A stretch of DNA of 64,000 bases from Bacillus sp. NTK074B (GCF_017303375.1 NZ_JAFKOH010000001.1:310001-374000), one strand, 5' to 3'; shown: positions 27,481-37,260, counted from the stretch's first letter. Notes: a model not told the origin generated them from the letters alone. A program made the numbers and translations.

Positions 27481-28587
27481 TTATACTCTCGCTTCTTTTT
27501 TTACATTTCCCGGGTACATCTTGTAGTCTTCCTCATTTCGTAAGACCCTGAGTGCTCCTTCAGCAAGAGCCTGAAGTTCATTTTCTCCAGGCTGGATGAC
27601 GACATCCGCTATCCAATTGATTCGATCGCTTATCGCCTTTACAAATTCCTTCCCATATGCAAGTCCACCCGTCAGCACTATGGCATCGACTTTACCATTC
27701 AGGACTGCACTTGCCGAGCCGATCTCTTTCGCAATCTGGTACGCCATCGCATCATATACGGCTTTGGCATTATCATCGCCATTTTCAATCATTTTTTCGA
27801 CTTTAACTGCATCATTTGTGCCAAGATAACCGACCAGGCCACCTTGTCCGACAAGTTTCTTCATGATTTCATCACGGTAATAGTCCCCGGAAAAACATAG
27901 ATCGACCAGATCACCGGCAGGTACGGTCCCCGCTCGTTCAGGACTGAATGGACCATCGCCGTGCAATCCATTATTCACGTCGACCACCTTCCCATTTCGG
28001 TGGGCCCCTACCGTGATTCCACCACCCATATGAGTGATGATCAGGTTAAGATCTTCATATTTCTTCCCCAACTGCTTCGCGACCCTTCTTGCTACCGCTT
28101 TCTGGTTTAATGCATGGAAAATACTTTTCCTTTCAATCAGTGAGAATCCCGATACGCGGGCAAGGGGTTGAAGCTCGTCCACTACTACGGGGTCCACGAT
28201 ATAAGAAGGAATATTCAATCCAGAAGCGATTTCAAATGCTAATATACCACCCAGATTCGATGCATGCTGGCCTGAAAATCCTTCTTTCAAATCCTTAAGC
28301 ATGTCAGCATTCACTAAATAGGTACCACCTTCGATTGGTCTCAGTAGTCCTCCACGGCCGCAGACTGCGCTTAGCTTTGAAACATTGATTCCTTCTTCAT
28401 CCAACGTTTGAAGAATGGTGGTTTTCCTGAATTCGTATTGATCTATAATGGTTGGAAATTCATTGATTTTTTCTGTATCATGACGGATCGTTTTCTCAAA
28501 GATTGAGCGATCATCATCAAAAACACCAATCTTGGTTGATGTTGATCCAGGGTTAATGACGAGAATTCGATGTTTGGTTTCTTGCAC
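27481..28587 (-). CDS. buk: Butyrate kinase (branched-chain fatty acid kinase)
   Basis: It converts butyryl- or branched acyl-phosphate plus ADP to the acid plus ATP. It is an ASKHA-fold kinase of 368 residues with the nucleotide motif [15 protein letters not shown] at the N-terminus, [11 protein letters not shown] and LTGGLAYG. Together with ptb it lets branched acyl-CoA be cashed in for ATP. The frame opens at 28602, but GTG at 28587 lies 8 bases behind GGAGG and is preferred. Confidence 0.94.
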   Translation of the reverse strand: MQETKHRILVINPGSTSTKIGVFDDDRSIFEKTIRHDTEKINEFPTIIDQYEFRKTTILQTLDEEGINVSKLSAVCGRGGLLRPIEGGTYLVNADMLKDLKEGFSGQHASNLGGILAFEIASGLNIPSYIVDPVVVDELQPLARVSGFSLIERKSIFHALNQKAVARRVAKQLGKKYEDLNLIITHMGGGITVGAHRNGKVVDVNNGLHGDGPFSPERAGTVPAGDLVDLCFSGDYYRDEIMKKLVGQGGLVGYLGTNDAVKVEKMIENGDDNAKAVYDAMAYQIAKEIGSASAVLNGKVDAIVLTGGLAYGKEFVKAISDRINWIADVVIQPGENELQALAEGALRVLRNEEDYKMYPGNVKKEARV

Positions 28588-28696
28588 TGTTGTTACCTCC
28601 ATTTGGGCAGCTAGATTGTATTGTTTGCATGAAAGAATTTTCCCCCTATGATAGATAACCCCTTACTTTGTTCGATGTTCGTTATAACAGGGAAGA

Positions 28697-28727
28697 AACG
28701 CTTCACTTCATTTCAAAGTAAAGCGTT
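28697..28727 (-). terminator. Hairpin after bcd
   Basis: AACGCTTCACTT pairs with AAGTAAAGCGTT with one mismatch, followed by TCTTCCC on the minus strand. It lies 12 bases past the bcd stop. As buk follows, it may be an internal attenuator rather than an operon end. Confidence 0.7.
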
Positions 28728-28738
28728 CACTCTTCTTA

Positions 28739-29836
28739 TTATCCGCGTCTGCTAAGGATATGATGACCGTTTTGAAGGAATTGGCTTCTTGACCGGCGCA
28801 TTTTTTCAATGCGTTCTTCTGCCATACGGTCCGCAGCCACATATGTTGGGACGTTATCACGTTTGGCAATTTCAATTACACGTTCAACGTTGTTGTATAC
28901 CTGCTCTACTTTCTTCATCGCTCTTTCGCTGTTGTAGCCGTATAATTCGTCTGCTACGTTAATGACGCCTCCTGCATTGATCACATAATCCGGTGCGTAA
29001 ACGATACCCATCTCATGGATAGCATCACCATGACGAGTTTCTTTCAACTGGTTATTCGCAGCCCCTGCAATGACTTTCGCCTTTAGCTGAGGAATGGTTT
29101 CATCATTGATAATCGCCCCTAGAGCACATGGTGCGAAGATATCACAATCAACACCATAAATATCGTTGATGTCAACAGCTTTGGCACCGAATTCATCCAC
29201 TGCACGTTGAACGGCTTCTTTATTGATATCCGTTACGATGAGGTTTGCCCCTTCTTCATGAAGGTGACGGCACATATTGTATGCAACATTTCCGATACCT
29301 TGAACGGCAATTGTCTTCCCTTCCAAGGAGTCTGTACCGAATGCTTCTTTCGCTGCTGCTTTAATTCCACGGTATACTCCATAAGCTGTTACAGGGGATG
29401 GGTTACCGGAAGAACCGAAAGCTGGTGAAATGCCTGTTACATAGTCCGTTTCTTCGTGGATCAGATCCATATCCGCAACCGTTGTCCCCACATCTTCAGC
29501 AGTAATGTAGCGACCGTTCAGTCCTTGGATATAACGTCCGAATGCACGGAACATTTCTTCGTTTTTATCTTTGCGGGGGTCACCGATGATGACCGTCTTT
29601 CCTCCACCCAGGTTAAGTCCTGCAGCTGCATTTTTATAAGTCATACCTTTTGCAAGTCGCAGTGCATCTTCAATTGCCGCTTCTTCCGATTCGTATGTCC
29701 ACATACGGGTTCCTCCGAGAGCTGGTCCAAGAGTTGTATCATGAATGGCAATAATCGCTTTTAAACCTGATGCTTCATCTTGACAGAATACCAATTGCTC
29801 ATAATCATATTGTTCCATATAGCTGAAAATTTTCAT
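28739..29836 (-). CDS. bcd: Leucine (branched-chain amino acid) dehydrogenase
   Basis: NAD-dependent oxidative deamination of leucine, isoleucine and valine to keto acids, the entry step for BCKDH. The 365 residues include the substrate-binding [10 protein letters not shown], the catalytic Lys region [14 protein letters not shown], and the NAD motif [13 protein letters not shown]. The open frame continues to 29938 but would overlap ptb; ATG at 29836 follows AGGGGGAAA and gives the normal N-terminus [15 protein letters not shown]. Confidence 0.97.
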   Translation of the reverse strand: MKIFSYMEQYDYEQLVFCQDEASGLKAIIAIHDTTLGPALGGTRMWTYESEEAAIEDALRLAKGMTYKNAAAGLNLGGGKTVIIGDPRKDKNEEMFRAFGRYIQGLNGRYITAEDVGTTVADMDLIHEETDYVTGISPAFGSSGNPSPVTAYGVYRGIKAAAKEAFGTDSLEGKTIAVQGIGNVAYNMCRHLHEEGANLIVTDINKEAVQRAVDEFGAKAVDINDIYGVDCDIFAPCALGAIINDETIPQLKAKVIAGAANNQLKETRHGDAIHEMGIVYAPDYVINAGGVINVADELYGYNSERAMKKVEQVYNNVERVIEIAKRDNVPTYVAADRMAEERIEKMRRSRSQFLQNGHHILSRRG

Positions 29837-29879
29837 TTTTATTTCCCCCTGTAGTCTTTTGATTTTAGGTTGTTTGTAA

Positions 29880-30788
29880 TTATTTATTAGAAGCAGAGCA
29901 TATGGCCAGTGCCAATGAATATAACTTACTTTCTGCACTGTCCGCCCTGGATGTTAATACAATTGGTGCTTTTGCTCCAGCGATGACAGCCCCAACTTTA
30001 GCCTTGGCAAAATAGATTAAGGACTTATATAGAGCATTTCCAGTTTCAATATTTGCCACAAGAAGGATATCTGCTTGCCCGGCCACTTCACTTTCGATTC
30101 CTTTATGCTCGGCGGCATGGCGGGAAACGGCATTGTCAAGGGCTAAGGGTCCGTCCACTTTACAGTCGCGAATTTGCCCCCTTTGATTCATCATCGTAAG
30201 AGAAGCGGCATCAACTGTTGCCTGCATTGCAGGATTCACAACTTCCACAGCGGCAATCGCTGCTACTTTCGGCAGGTCCACACCGATTGAACGGGCGATT
30301 CCCACGGCATTTTCAATGATTTGGGCTTTCTGCTGGACATCGGGACTGATATTCATGGCTGCATCGGTAATGAAGGTCAGCCTCTCATATCCTTCCACTT
30401 CAAATGCCGCAACATGTGAAAGGACATTACCTGTACGAAGGCCCCACTCCTTGTTTAATACTGCTTTTAAGATGACAGCAGTCGGGACGTTCCCTTTCAT
30501 CAATGTACCTGCTTCATTTTCCTTTACCGCCTTCACTGCAAGTTCGGCTGCCTTCTGGGGAGAAAATGCATGCTTGATTTTGATACTGCTATGAGATATG
30601 AGGTTTGGAGCAACCTCTTCTAAAATGGAGAGGATCTCCTCTTTATCACCGAACAATAAAAAGTCAGCCATCTTTTTTTCAACCGCCATGGCGACAGCAC
30701 CAAGAACTTCTTTATCTTCTGCAGCTGCCACGGCTACAGTTGAGTTTTCGATTCGGGTTGCGTTTTCCACTATAGATTGTAGATTCAT
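29880..30788 (-). CDS. ptb: Phosphate butyryltransferase
   Basis: It exchanges CoA for phosphate on butyryl- and branched acyl-CoA, supplying Buk. The 302 residues include [28 protein letters not shown] and [17 protein letters not shown], typical of the family. The frame opens at 30830, but that codon falls at the expected transcription start of the sigma-54 promoter (30840-30856). I therefore take ATG at 30788, although its GGGG is distant (14 bases). It is first gene of ptb-bcd-buk-lpdV-bkdAA-bkdAB-bkdB. Confidence 0.93.
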   Translation of the reverse strand: MNLQSIVENATRIENSTVAVAAAEDKEVLGAVAMAVEKKMADFLLFGDKEEILSILEEVAPNLISHSSIKIKHAFSPQKAAELAVKAVKENEAGTLMKGNVPTAVILKAVLNKEWGLRTGNVLSHVAAFEVEGYERLTFITDAAMNISPDVQQKAQIIENAVGIARSIGVDLPKVAAIAAVEVVNPAMQATVDAASLTMMNQRGQIRDCKVDGPLALDNAVSRHAAEHKGIESEVAGQADILLVANIETGNALYKSLIYFAKAKVGAVIAGAKAPIVLTSRADSAESKLYSLALAICSASNK

Positions 30789-30839
30789 GTATGTCGTTTC
30801 AACCCCTTTTTTCTGTTTTTTTGTATCCATTAAACTTCT

Positions 30840-30856
30840 TGCAAGAAGCGTGCCAA
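30840..30856 (-). promoter_or_regulatory. Sigma-54 (SigL) promoter of the ptb-bkd operon
   Basis: The minus strand reads TTGGCACGCTTCTTGCA, a match to the -24/-12 consensus TTGGCAC-N5-TTGCA. It lies 50 bases before the ptb ATG, with the sigma-54 activator gene bkdR directly upstream, as in B. subtilis. Confidence 0.93.
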
Positions 30857-30879
30857 CTTTAAATTACTGAAAACGCTTT

Positions 30880-30892
30880 ATAACCGCGTTAT
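30880..30892. promoter_or_regulatory. Palindrome upstream of the sigma-54 promoter, possible BkdR site
   Basis: ATAACCGCGTTAT is a 5-bp inverted repeat around CGC, 23 bases upstream of the -24 element and 31 bases after the bkdR stop. An enhancer site for BkdR must lie nearby; this is the only perfect palindrome in the gap. Confidence 0.35.
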
Positions 30893-30923
30893 CCACCCTG
30901 CAACTTTCTTCGTACCATGCAAA

Positions 30924-32993
30924 TTATTTCATGCTATTTATTTCAATGTTATATTTTTCAATTTTGTAATATAAGTTTCTCACTGAAACGTTCAACGCTT
31001 TAGCAGTAGCCGTTTTATTACCTTTATTCTGCTCTAAAACCTTTTGAATTATATTTTTTTCATACTTTTCAACTTGGGCTGCAAGATCCCCCCCTGTTTC
31101 TCGAGAAGCAACTTCCCCTGCGTTGAAGTAGGTTTTCCCTGTATTCTCTAATTGAGGTAGATGCTTACCATCTATTTTGACTTCATTATAGTTCATAAAG
31201 ATGATGGCTCTTCCCAGCACATTCTCAAGCTCCCGCACATTCCCGGGCCAATGATAATTCATAAGCTTGCTCATGGCTGTCTCCGTCACTCCCTCTACAT
31301 TCCTTCCGTAGTCCTGGTTGATCTTCGTGATCAAAGCTTCTGAAATGAGTGGAATGTCGGATTTGCGCTGTCTTAGTGGAGGTATTTGAATCGGCATTCG
31401 GTTGAGGCGATAATACAGGTCTTCCCTGAATGATCCATCGGCTATCCCCTTTTCGAGGTTTACATTCGTAGCAGCGATGACGCGGACATTGATTTGGATT
31501 GATTTCGTACCTCCGACCCTTACAATTTCATTTTCCTGAAGAACCCTCAATAATTTCGCCTGGGTATTCGCACTTAATTCGCCTATTTCATCGAGGAAGA
31601 TACTCCCGTTATTCGCTTCTTCGAACAACCCTCGCTTACCACCGCGCTTCGCTCCGGTAAAAGCCCCCTCCTCATACCCGAATAATTCGCTTTCCAATAA
31701 GTTCTCAGATAACGCAGCGCAATTGACCCTGAGGAATTTATTAAACTTGCGATTACTCGCATTATGTATGGCGTGGGCAAACAATTCCTTCCCGGTCCCA
31801 GATTCTCCGCGCAGGAGGACGGTTGCAGGAGTTTTCGCCCCCAGTTTTGCCTGTTCGATGGCAATCATCATTTCCTCGGAATCACCTATAATATCTTCAA
31901 ACATATACTTCGCCTCTAGAGTGCGGATGATTCTCCTCGCACGGTCCAATTCCTGGGTAAGAGATTGAATTTCAGACATGTCATGGATGACCCCGACGCT
32001 TCCCTTGAGCTTGTTGTTCACGATGATCGGTGCTACATTGACAATGACTTCCTTGCGTTTGGGGCCAACGCGCATCCTCGTCCCGCGGATCGCTCTCCGG
32101 GTTTGCAGCACTTTCAAATGGATGCTTTCCCCTTCGGAAATATCTGCCGTCGCAGGCTTTCCGATCACTTCCTCCTGAGAAAGACCCGTGATCCTGGTAT
32201 ACGCAGGGTTTATCATAATCCCCTTACCTTCTTCATCGACGACGGAGATCGCGTCATCACTGGAATGGATGATGGCTTCAAGCATCGTCTGGATTTCTCT
32301 GAGGTTGGTTATTTCTTCTGCCAGATTCACCACTTCCGTGATATCTTTGAATACAGAAAAGGCACCGATGATTTCATCTTGTTCTGTGATCATCGGAATC
32401 CGATTGGAGATGATTTTCAATCCATTCCCCAGTATGACCTCCTGATTGATTTCCGTTCGCCTTGTCTCGATCGTTCTGGTCAATTTACTTTCAGGAATCA
32501 CTTCGGAAATATGAATACCCATCACATCTTCCTGCTTCTTTCCGATCATTCGCTCTGCACTTTTATTAAAGAGCATCACGATGCCACGATCGTCAATCCC
32601 AACCATGCCATCATCAGTAGAGTTAAAAATAAGATCCCTTTTAAAGGACTCACTCGTCAATTGATGGATAAGGTCTTCTTTTTCTTCAAGAAGCTTGGAA
32701 ATAAGGAAAGCCACACTACCAGGTATGATAACGGTGTTTTTCCCACGCTTATCTCTTATCTGTTCAAACACTTCCTGTTCACCGGTCACTTCGATGACGA
32801 TGTCAACGGAATCACTGAGGAATGGCCGCCAATCAGTACCTACAGGAATGTCAAGCTCTTTAGAAAGCTGGATACCTGGAGCATTTTTATTTAGGTCTAC
32901 CACGGCAATCACTTTCATAACGGAGACTTCGTGTAGAATCTGCAATATTGCTGTCCCACCCTTACCGCCCCCGACAATTAGAACCTCTTGCAA
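30924..32993 (-). CDS. bkdR: Sigma-54-dependent transcriptional activator of the bkd operon
   Basis: 689 residues. The N-terminal Rossmann-like sensory segment ([14 protein letters not shown]) is followed by two PAS domains (about 118-220 and 240-345). The AAA+ sigma-54 interaction domain has Walker A GESGTGKE, the sigma-contact loop GAFTGA, Walker B IFLDEIGE and an Arg finger region. A Fis-type helix-turn-helix at the end ([23 protein letters not shown]) binds the enhancer. The start is TTG, supported by the family N-terminus MQEVLIVG and GGGGTG upstream. It activates ptb-bkd through SigL when branched-chain amino acids are present (family knowledge). Confidence 0.95.
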   Translation of the reverse strand: MQEVLIVGGGKGGTAILQILHEVSVMKVIAVVDLNKNAPGIQLSKELDIPVGTDWRPFLSDSVDIVIEVTGEQEVFEQIRDKRGKNTVIIPGSVAFLISKLLEEKEDLIHQLTSESFKRDLIFNSTDDGMVGIDDRGIVMLFNKSAERMIGKKQEDVMGIHISEVIPESKLTRTIETRRTEINQEVILGNGLKIISNRIPMITEQDEIIGAFSVFKDITEVVNLAEEITNLREIQTMLEAIIHSSDDAISVVDEEGKGIMINPAYTRITGLSQEEVIGKPATADISEGESIHLKVLQTRRAIRGTRMRVGPKRKEVIVNVAPIIVNNKLKGSVGVIHDMSEIQSLTQELDRARRIIRTLEAKYMFEDIIGDSEEMMIAIEQAKLGAKTPATVLLRGESGTGKELFAHAIHNASNRKFNKFLRVNCAALSENLLESELFGYEEGAFTGAKRGGKRGLFEEANNGSIFLDEIGELSANTQAKLLRVLQENEIVRVGGTKSIQINVRVIAATNVNLEKGIADGSFREDLYYRLNRMPIQIPPLRQRKSDIPLISEALITKINQDYGRNVEGVTETAMSKLMNYHWPGNVRELENVLGRAIIFMNYNEVKIDGKHLPQLENTGKTYFNAGEVASRETGGDLAAQVEKYEKNIIQKVLEQNKGNKTATAKALNVSVRNLYYKIEKYNIEINSMK

Positions 32994-33034
32994 CTTTCTT
33001 CACCCCGACACCTGCAATTTTTTTCACAATCATA

Positions 33035-33063
33035 ATGTTACACTACTTTTTGAAACTTGACAA
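33035..33063 (-). promoter_or_regulatory. Probable bkdR sigma-A promoter
   Basis: On the minus strand TTGTCA (33058-33063) and TAACAT (33035-33040) are 17 bases apart. Its -35 overlaps the -35 of the divergent yqzF promoter. Confidence 0.6.
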
Positions 33064-33084
33064 TTTTCTACTTGGAGTTAGAAT
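33057..33084 (+). promoter_or_regulatory. Probable yqzF sigma-A promoter
   Basis: TTGACA (33057-33062), 16 bases, TAGAAT (33079-33084). This leaves about 28 bases of leader to the yqzF ATG, which follows AAAGGAG. Confidence 0.65.
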
Positions 33085-33118
33085 TTTAGTATGGAAACGT
33101 AAAGGAGTTAAACATCTC

Positions 33119-33361
33119 ATGGCCCGTCTAATTGCCCTTATTATTATGTTGATTCCCGGTGCATTTGCTGCTCTAGGGATTAAGCTGATGAGAGATATGT
33201 TATTTGGGATCCTGCAGCCTCCCATCCCCTTTTTATGGGTGCAGTTTATTATCGGGTTACTATTTTTCATTTGCGGTCTCGGATTCATTGCAGGATTCGT
33301 CCTGCATCGTGATCGAAAACGCAATAAAGTTCAATCCCGATTCAACAACAAGAAAGGCTAG
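33119..33361 (+). CDS. yqzF: DUF2627 small membrane protein YqzF
   Basis: An 80-residue protein with two hydrophobic helices (LIALIIMLIPGAFAALGI and WVQFIIGLLFFICGLGFIAG) and a basic C-terminal tail. Function is unknown. The same gene lies divergent to bkdR in B. subtilis. ATG at 33119 follows AAAGGAG; the frame is open further upstream but without signal. Its stop codon is formed by the shared terminator arm. Confidence 0.9.
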   Translation: MARLIALIIMLIPGAFAALGIKLMRDMLFGILQPPIPFLWVQFIIGLLFFICGLGFIAGFVLHRDRKRNKVQSRFNNKKG

Positions 33362-33382
33362 CGCTTTGACAGCGCTAGCCTT
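33354..33382. terminator. Shared bidirectional terminator, yqzF and yqiK
   Basis: AAGGCTAGCGCT (33354-33365) pairs perfectly with AGCGCTAGCCTT (33371-33382) around a 5-base loop. T tracts follow on both sides. Both converging genes end inside the stem. Confidence 0.93.
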
Positions 33383-34109
33383 TTTTACTTTCCCTCAGCT
33401 TCCATGCTTTTTCAGGATAGTCCGTTACAAATGCCGAACATCCTATATTCAGTAATCTCTCCATTTGTTCCACCTTGTTCACCGTGTAAGGTCTGACAGC
33501 AATCCCGTTATTCATCGCCTCGATGATGATTTCATCCCTGACAGCTTTCAGGTTGGGGTGTATCGCTTTCGCCCTTAAAGACTGGGCATAAATCCAGGGC
33601 ATGAATAATCCTGATGAGTACAGTGGTGCAGTTTCCACGGCAGGCTCCAATTGGTAACAAGCCACAATCGAATAGTGATTAAATGATGAGATGATGATTC
33701 TCTTTTCAAATCCGAATTCGCGGATTAATCCGATCACCTTCTGTTCCAGTCCCAGATAGTCAATGATACTGTTTTTCAACTCTATATTACAAAGAAGATC
33801 ATTTCTCTGCATCCACAGAAAAACCTCTCTCAGTGAAGGAACACGATTTTTCTTGAATAGCTTGCTTTTAAATTTAAAATTCGCTTGAAGTTTTTGAATT
33901 TCCTTTAATGTATAATCTTTGACGAATCCTTTTCCATTCGTTGTCCGATCGACAGTTTCATCATGGATCACGACCACTTCTCCGTCTTTGGTCAGCTGAA
34001 CATCCAATTCAATTCCATCAGCTTTCACTCTTTCGGCTTCATAAAAAGCTTCCATAGTATTTTCGGGATGAGTACCGGCAGATCCACGATGAGCAAAGAT
34101 TAGCGTCAT
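33375..34109 (-). CDS. yqiK: Glycerophosphodiester phosphodiesterase
   Basis: It hydrolyses glycerophosphodiesters to glycerol 3-phosphate and an alcohol. It is a TIM-barrel GDPD of 244 residues with the N-terminal catalytic FAHRGSAGTHPENT, the metal-binding EaDGIELDVQLTKDGEVVVIHDE, and CNIELK. It has no signal peptide, so it is cytosolic, unlike GlpQ. The frame ends within the terminator shared with yqzF. Confidence 0.93.
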   Translation of the reverse strand: MTLIFAHRGSAGTHPENTMEAFYEAERVKADGIELDVQLTKDGEVVVIHDETVDRTTNGKGFVKDYTLKEIQKLQANFKFKSKLFKKNRVPSLREVFLWMQRNDLLCNIELKNSIIDYLGLEQKVIGLIREFGFEKRIIISSFNHYSIVACYQLEPAVETAPLYSSGLFMPWIYAQSLRAKAIHPNLKAVRDEIIIEAMNNGIAVRPYTVNKVEQMERLLNIGCSAFVTDYPEKAWKLRESKKG

Positions 34110-34238
34110 GTGTTCACTTCCTTCGTTTGGTCTTTAAGTATCTTTTTTCCCCTGTGTAGTCGTATGACTGACTCCATTATAAACTTATTTCATCCGACCA
34201 CAAAGCATGAACCTTTTAAATACGATCATCAAAATAAA

Positions 34239-34266
34239 AAAATCCTGAGAAACTAACTCAGGATTT
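34239..34266. terminator. Terminator of the Cys-rich gene
   Basis: AAATCCTGAG pairs with CTCAGGATTT across 7 bases, with A/T tracts on both sides, 12 bases past the stop at 34279. Confidence 0.85.
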
Positions 34267-34278
34267 TTCGAGGTTCAA

Positions 34279-34491
34279 TTAGAACCAGCGGCATCTGCAT
34301 TTGCAGCGGTTGTCCATTTCACCTGCTACATCGTTTTCTCTGCAACGACGCACGGCTTTACAGAAATCTTCCCCTCTGATATAAGCTTTAACAGGTACTC
34401 TGAAGTTATTGTCAGAAGCTCCGCCTACATCATTGTTTCTGCAACGGTCATTTGCTCCTGCTACATAGTCATTATTGCGGTAGTATCCCAT
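34279..34491 (-). CDS. Small Cys- and Arg-rich protein, probable spore coat component
   Basis: A 70-residue, basic protein reading MGYYRNNDYVAGANDRCRNN, with two related segments (NDRCRNNDVGGASDN and RRCRENDVAGEMDN) and a C-terminal CKCRCRW. It has five Cys, no signal peptide and no membrane segment. I do not know the family. ATG follows GGGGAGGTG. A sequence matching a mother-cell sigma-K promoter lies 38 bases upstream of the start codon. With spo0A and spoIVB next door, this suggests a late-sporulation coat or crust protein (inference). Confidence 0.7.
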   Translation of the reverse strand: MGYYRNNDYVAGANDRCRNNDVGGASDNNFRVPVKAYIRGEDFCKAVRRCRENDVAGEMDNRCKCRCRWF

Positions 34492-34528
34492 CGTCTCACC
34501 TCCCCTGTTTTCTTATTGCACTACACTT

Positions 34529-34555
34529 TATCTTATGTCTCAGGGGACATGCTGT
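34529..34555 (-). promoter_or_regulatory. Sigma-K-type promoter of the Cys-rich gene
   Basis: On the minus strand AC (34554-34555), 16 bases, CATAAGATA (34529-34537). This fits the sigma-K consensus AC-N16/17-CATANNNTA at every fixed position. Confidence 0.6.
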
Positions 34556-34682
34556 AAGGGCGAAACACCAATAAATGAAAAAAGAGGCGATTGTTCCTGT
34601 GTCTATGCTCTCAGTGTAAGGAGTTAAATATGAGAGGAATGGAGAGAAGGATATACTTCACAAAAAAATACCGACAAAAATA

Positions 34683-34717
34683 AAACCCAATGAACTTAAG
34701 GGGCTCAGAGGGTTTTT
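34683..34717 (-). terminator. spo0A terminator
   Basis: AAACCC and GGGTTT close a stem with an inner TGA/TCA helix. TTTTATTTTTG follows in minus-strand sense. The stem is weaker than its neighbours. Confidence 0.6.
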
Positions 34718-34768
34718 CACGTTCGTATGATTTTATTCTTTGTCAGACGCGGGCTATTCCTTCCTTTT

Positions 34769-35548
34769 TCAGGAAGCCATATGCTCCAGGCGAAGTTTGT
34801 CGGCCACCATAGCGATAAATTCAGAATTGGTCGGCTTTGCCTTCGACATGCTGACGGTATATCCGAATAAAGAGGAAATGGAATCGATGTTCCCTCTGCT
34901 CCAAGCCACTTCGATGGCGTGACGAATCGCCCGTTCTACACGTGATGCAGTCGTATTGTATTTTTTTGCGATATCCGGGTAAAGGACCTTGGTGATGGAA
35001 CCGAGTAGCTCGATATCGTTATAGACCATTGAAATCGCTTCTCTTAAATATAAATAACCTTTAATATGTGCCGGCACGCCGATTTCGTGGATGATGCTTG
35101 TAATACTTGCATCCAAGTTTCTTGGTTTTTGCTCTGTATTCATTCTGGACGAGGAAGGTTTTTTGATGATTGGGTTTGACTTGCCGCTAACTTGTCTGAT
35201 ATGACTCACTAAGTTTTCCATATCGAATGGTTTTAGGATAAAATAAGAAGCTCCAAGGTCTACAGCTTTCTTCGTAACATCTTCCTGACCGAAGGCAGTA
35301 AGCATGATTACGTTCGGAATGCTCTTCTTTTCACGAAGTCGTTCCAATACTGCCAGCCCGTCCAGATGGGGCATGATAATATCTAAGACCAGGACATCTG
35401 GATCGACTTCTTCTAATAAGTCCAAACAATCTTGACCATTATGAGCAATCCCTACTACTTCCATATCATTTTGTGAAGCGATGTAGTCCTCCAATAATGA
35501 CGTTAGTTCACGGTTATCGTCCACAACACATACTTTAATCGATTTCAC
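34769..35548 (-). CDS. spo0A: Sporulation master response regulator Spo0A
   Basis: The phosphorelay output regulator that starts sporulation and controls transition-state genes. The 259 residues comprise an N-terminal receiver domain with phosphoacceptor Asp56 ([13 protein letters not shown]), Thr/Lys switch residues (MLTAFGQ, FILKPFD), a variable linker (about 122-145), and the C-terminal Spo0A DNA-binding domain (about 146-259), whose recognition helix region [18 protein letters not shown] is identical to B. subtilis. I choose the GTG at 35548, 9 bases behind GAGGAGG, as in B. subtilis; an upstream TTG frame to 35566 overlaps that site. Confidence 0.98.
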   Translation of the reverse strand: MKSIKVCVVDDNRELTSLLEDYIASQNDMEVVGIAHNGQDCLDLLEEVDPDVLVLDIIMPHLDGLAVLERLREKKSIPNVIMLTAFGQEDVTKKAVDLGASYFILKPFDMENLVSHIRQVSGKSNPIIKKPSSSRMNTEQKPRNLDASITSIIHEIGVPAHIKGYLYLREAISMVYNDIELLGSITKVLYPDIAKKYNTTASRVERAIRHAIEVAWSRGNIDSISSLFGYTVSMSKAKPTNSEFIAMVADKLRLEHMAS

Positions 35549-35605
35549 TACAGGTTTCCTCCTCAATCCTAATTAATTCATCTCTGTAATTTTATTCTAA
35601 ATTAC

Positions 35606-35634
35606 TTTTTCGACAATGCAACCCAAATTCCTTT
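35606..35634 (-). promoter_or_regulatory. Sigma-H promoter of spo0A with overlapping 0A box
   Basis: On the minus strand AAAGGAATT (35626-35634), 11 bases, GTCGAAAAA (35606-35614). This fits the SigH consensus RNAGGAWWW-N11/12-RNNGAATWW at 17 of 18 positions. TTGTCGAAA, a perfect Spo0A box, covers the -10. Confidence 0.75.
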
Positions 35635-35696
35635 TATTTTTGAAAAAAACTTGAAAAATATTATATTTTCTTCGATTTTCTAAAGATTTCTTTATA

Positions 35697-35735
35697 TTTC
35701 GACCCTATTCGATATTAACTCTTCCGTTTGTCGAA
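35697..35735. promoter_or_regulatory. Upstream Spo0A boxes
   Basis: A perfect 0A box TTTGTCGAA lies at 35727-35735 (plus strand). A one-mismatch box GGTCGAAA lies at 35697-35704 (minus strand). They sit about 150-190 bases upstream of the spo0A start, in an AT-rich 306-bp gap that otherwise holds only promoter elements and the spoIVB terminator. Confidence 0.65.
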
Positions 35736-35823
35736 TATTCTTTATTTTAACAAGGAGAAGCTCTCTTTAGCAAACCAATATGATGTAAAAAGACGGTTGT
35801 ATCCGTTTAATTTATAAAAAAAG

Positions 35824-35864
35824 AACCCTTAAAAGCACCCGGGTTCGGTACTTTGGTAAGGGTT
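35824..35864 (-). terminator. spoIVB terminator
   Basis: AACCCTTA pairs with TAAGGGTT; on the minus strand CTTTTTTT follows. The inner loop carries ACCCGGGT, which can form a second small hairpin. Confidence 0.85.
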
Positions 35865-35872
35865 TTCTCACT

Positions 35873-37162
35873 TCAGCTTGCTCGGTTATGATCTTTTTTA
35901 TAAATATCGATTCCAGCTTCACTCAGCATCCATTCGATATGGACACCATATCCACTGGTCGGGTCATTCACAAATACATGGGTGACAGCCCCGATGACCT
36001 TCCCGTTTTGAATGATCGGGCTTCCGCTCATTCCCTGGACGATCCCGCCTGTTTTCTTTAGGAGCTCTGGATCAGTCACCTTCAGAACCATCCCTTTTGT
36101 TGCCGGATACTTCTGCGGGATGGTGCTCACTATTTCAATGTCGTACATTTCTACTTCTTTCCCATCCACTACAGTCAAGATTTGAGCTGGTCCTTCTTTC
36201 ACTTGATGAGAGAGAGCGATTGGCATCGGTTTATCCATCAGATCATTCTCGATGGCCTGATTCAGTTCACCAAAAATTCCAAAAGGACTATTACGTGTGA
36301 TATTACCGATGACGTTCCGGTCAGATGAAAAGCGGGCTAACTTTTCCCCCGGCTTCCCATCCGTGCCTTTTTGAATGGACGTTACTTCCGAATTCACGAT
36401 TTCACCATTCTCAACTACGATCGGCTTCTTTGTATCCATATCTGAAATCACATGGCCAAGTGCACCATATTTCTTGGACTTAGGGTCATAAAATGTCATG
36501 GTACCAATACCTGCTGCCGAATCACGGATATACAGACCCAATTTGTAATTTGTATCCCCTTTTTCCTTCAAGGGGAGCAAGTGTGTCTTTACCGTTTTTT
36601 GCTCTCTCTTGATCACCACGTCAAGAGATTTGGATTCCTCTCCCGCCTTCTGAACAAAAGGAGCAACATCAGCAAGCTCTTCAATTTTTGATCCATTTAT
36701 TTCTGTAATCATGTCCCCTACCTGAATCCCGGCTTTTTCGCCGGGGGACAATTTCCCATCATCTGTATCAACCAGATGATGACCAACCACCAACACCCCA
36801 ACAGTATTTAACTTGACCCCAATGGATTGCCCACCAGGAATCACTTTGAAATCCTTCAGTACTTCCACATCGACCTTTTTAATAGGTAAACCGGCGAGCT
36901 CAAAGACCACTTCGTCCTTCCCTACAGAACTTCCCTGGATGGAGAGCTGCCCCTTTCCTTCTTCTACTTGAACATGTCCATTATGCGACGAACCCATAGT
37001 CGTGACAGATGCAGCCTTGGGGAGAGCAACTTGATCCCCTTCCATCATTCTTACAGTGTTCGGTGTATTGATAAATTGTTGAACCGGCTTGTAAAAACCA
37101 ATAAGACAAAGCGAAACAAGGAGAATTCCACCTATACATTTCCTTAACCAATCTAAACTCAA
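35873..37162 (-). CDS. spoIVB: SpoIVB serine peptidase (sporulation signalling)
   Basis: A forespore protease secreted into the intermembrane space that cleaves SpoIVFA and so triggers pro-sigma-K processing. Features are an N-terminal membrane anchor ([14 protein letters not shown]), a PDZ domain ([11 protein letters not shown] to VIKRE) and an SA-clan S55 peptidase domain with the catalytic His in [11 protein letters not shown] and Ser in [12 protein letters not shown]. The start is uncertain: the frame is open to 37195, but only the TTG at 37162 has AGGAG at usable spacing. It is monocistronic, between recN and spo0A as in B. subtilis. Confidence 0.96.
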   Translation of the reverse strand: MSLDWLRKCIGGILLVSLCLIGFYKPVQQFINTPNTVRMMEGDQVALPKAASVTTMGSSHNGHVQVEEGKGQLSIQGSSVGKDEVVFELAGLPIKKVDVEVLKDFKVIPGGQSIGVKLNTVGVLVVGHHLVDTDDGKLSPGEKAGIQVGDMITEINGSKIEELADVAPFVQKAGEESKSLDVVIKREQKTVKTHLLPLKEKGDTNYKLGLYIRDSAAGIGTMTFYDPKSKKYGALGHVISDMDTKKPIVVENGEIVNSEVTSIQKGTDGKPGEKLARFSSDRNVIGNITRNSPFGIFGELNQAIENDLMDKPMPIALSHQVKEGPAQILTVVDGKEVEMYDIEIVSTIPQKYPATKGMVLKVTDPELLKKTGGIVQGMSGSPIIQNGKVIGAVTHVFVNDPTSGYGVHIEWMLSEAGIDIYKKDHNRAS

Positions 37163-37260
37163 TATATTCACTCTCCTCGCTTCTAATCCACACACACTAA
37201 CTATTGGCTACAGTTATAATTTTGCCTTTAAGAGTCACATTTATAACTGGTAATCACGAA

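Noticed and set aside
31965-32894. 309-codon plus-strand frame
   Set aside because: It is fully antisense to bkdR, whose PAS and sigma-54 domains are unmistakable.
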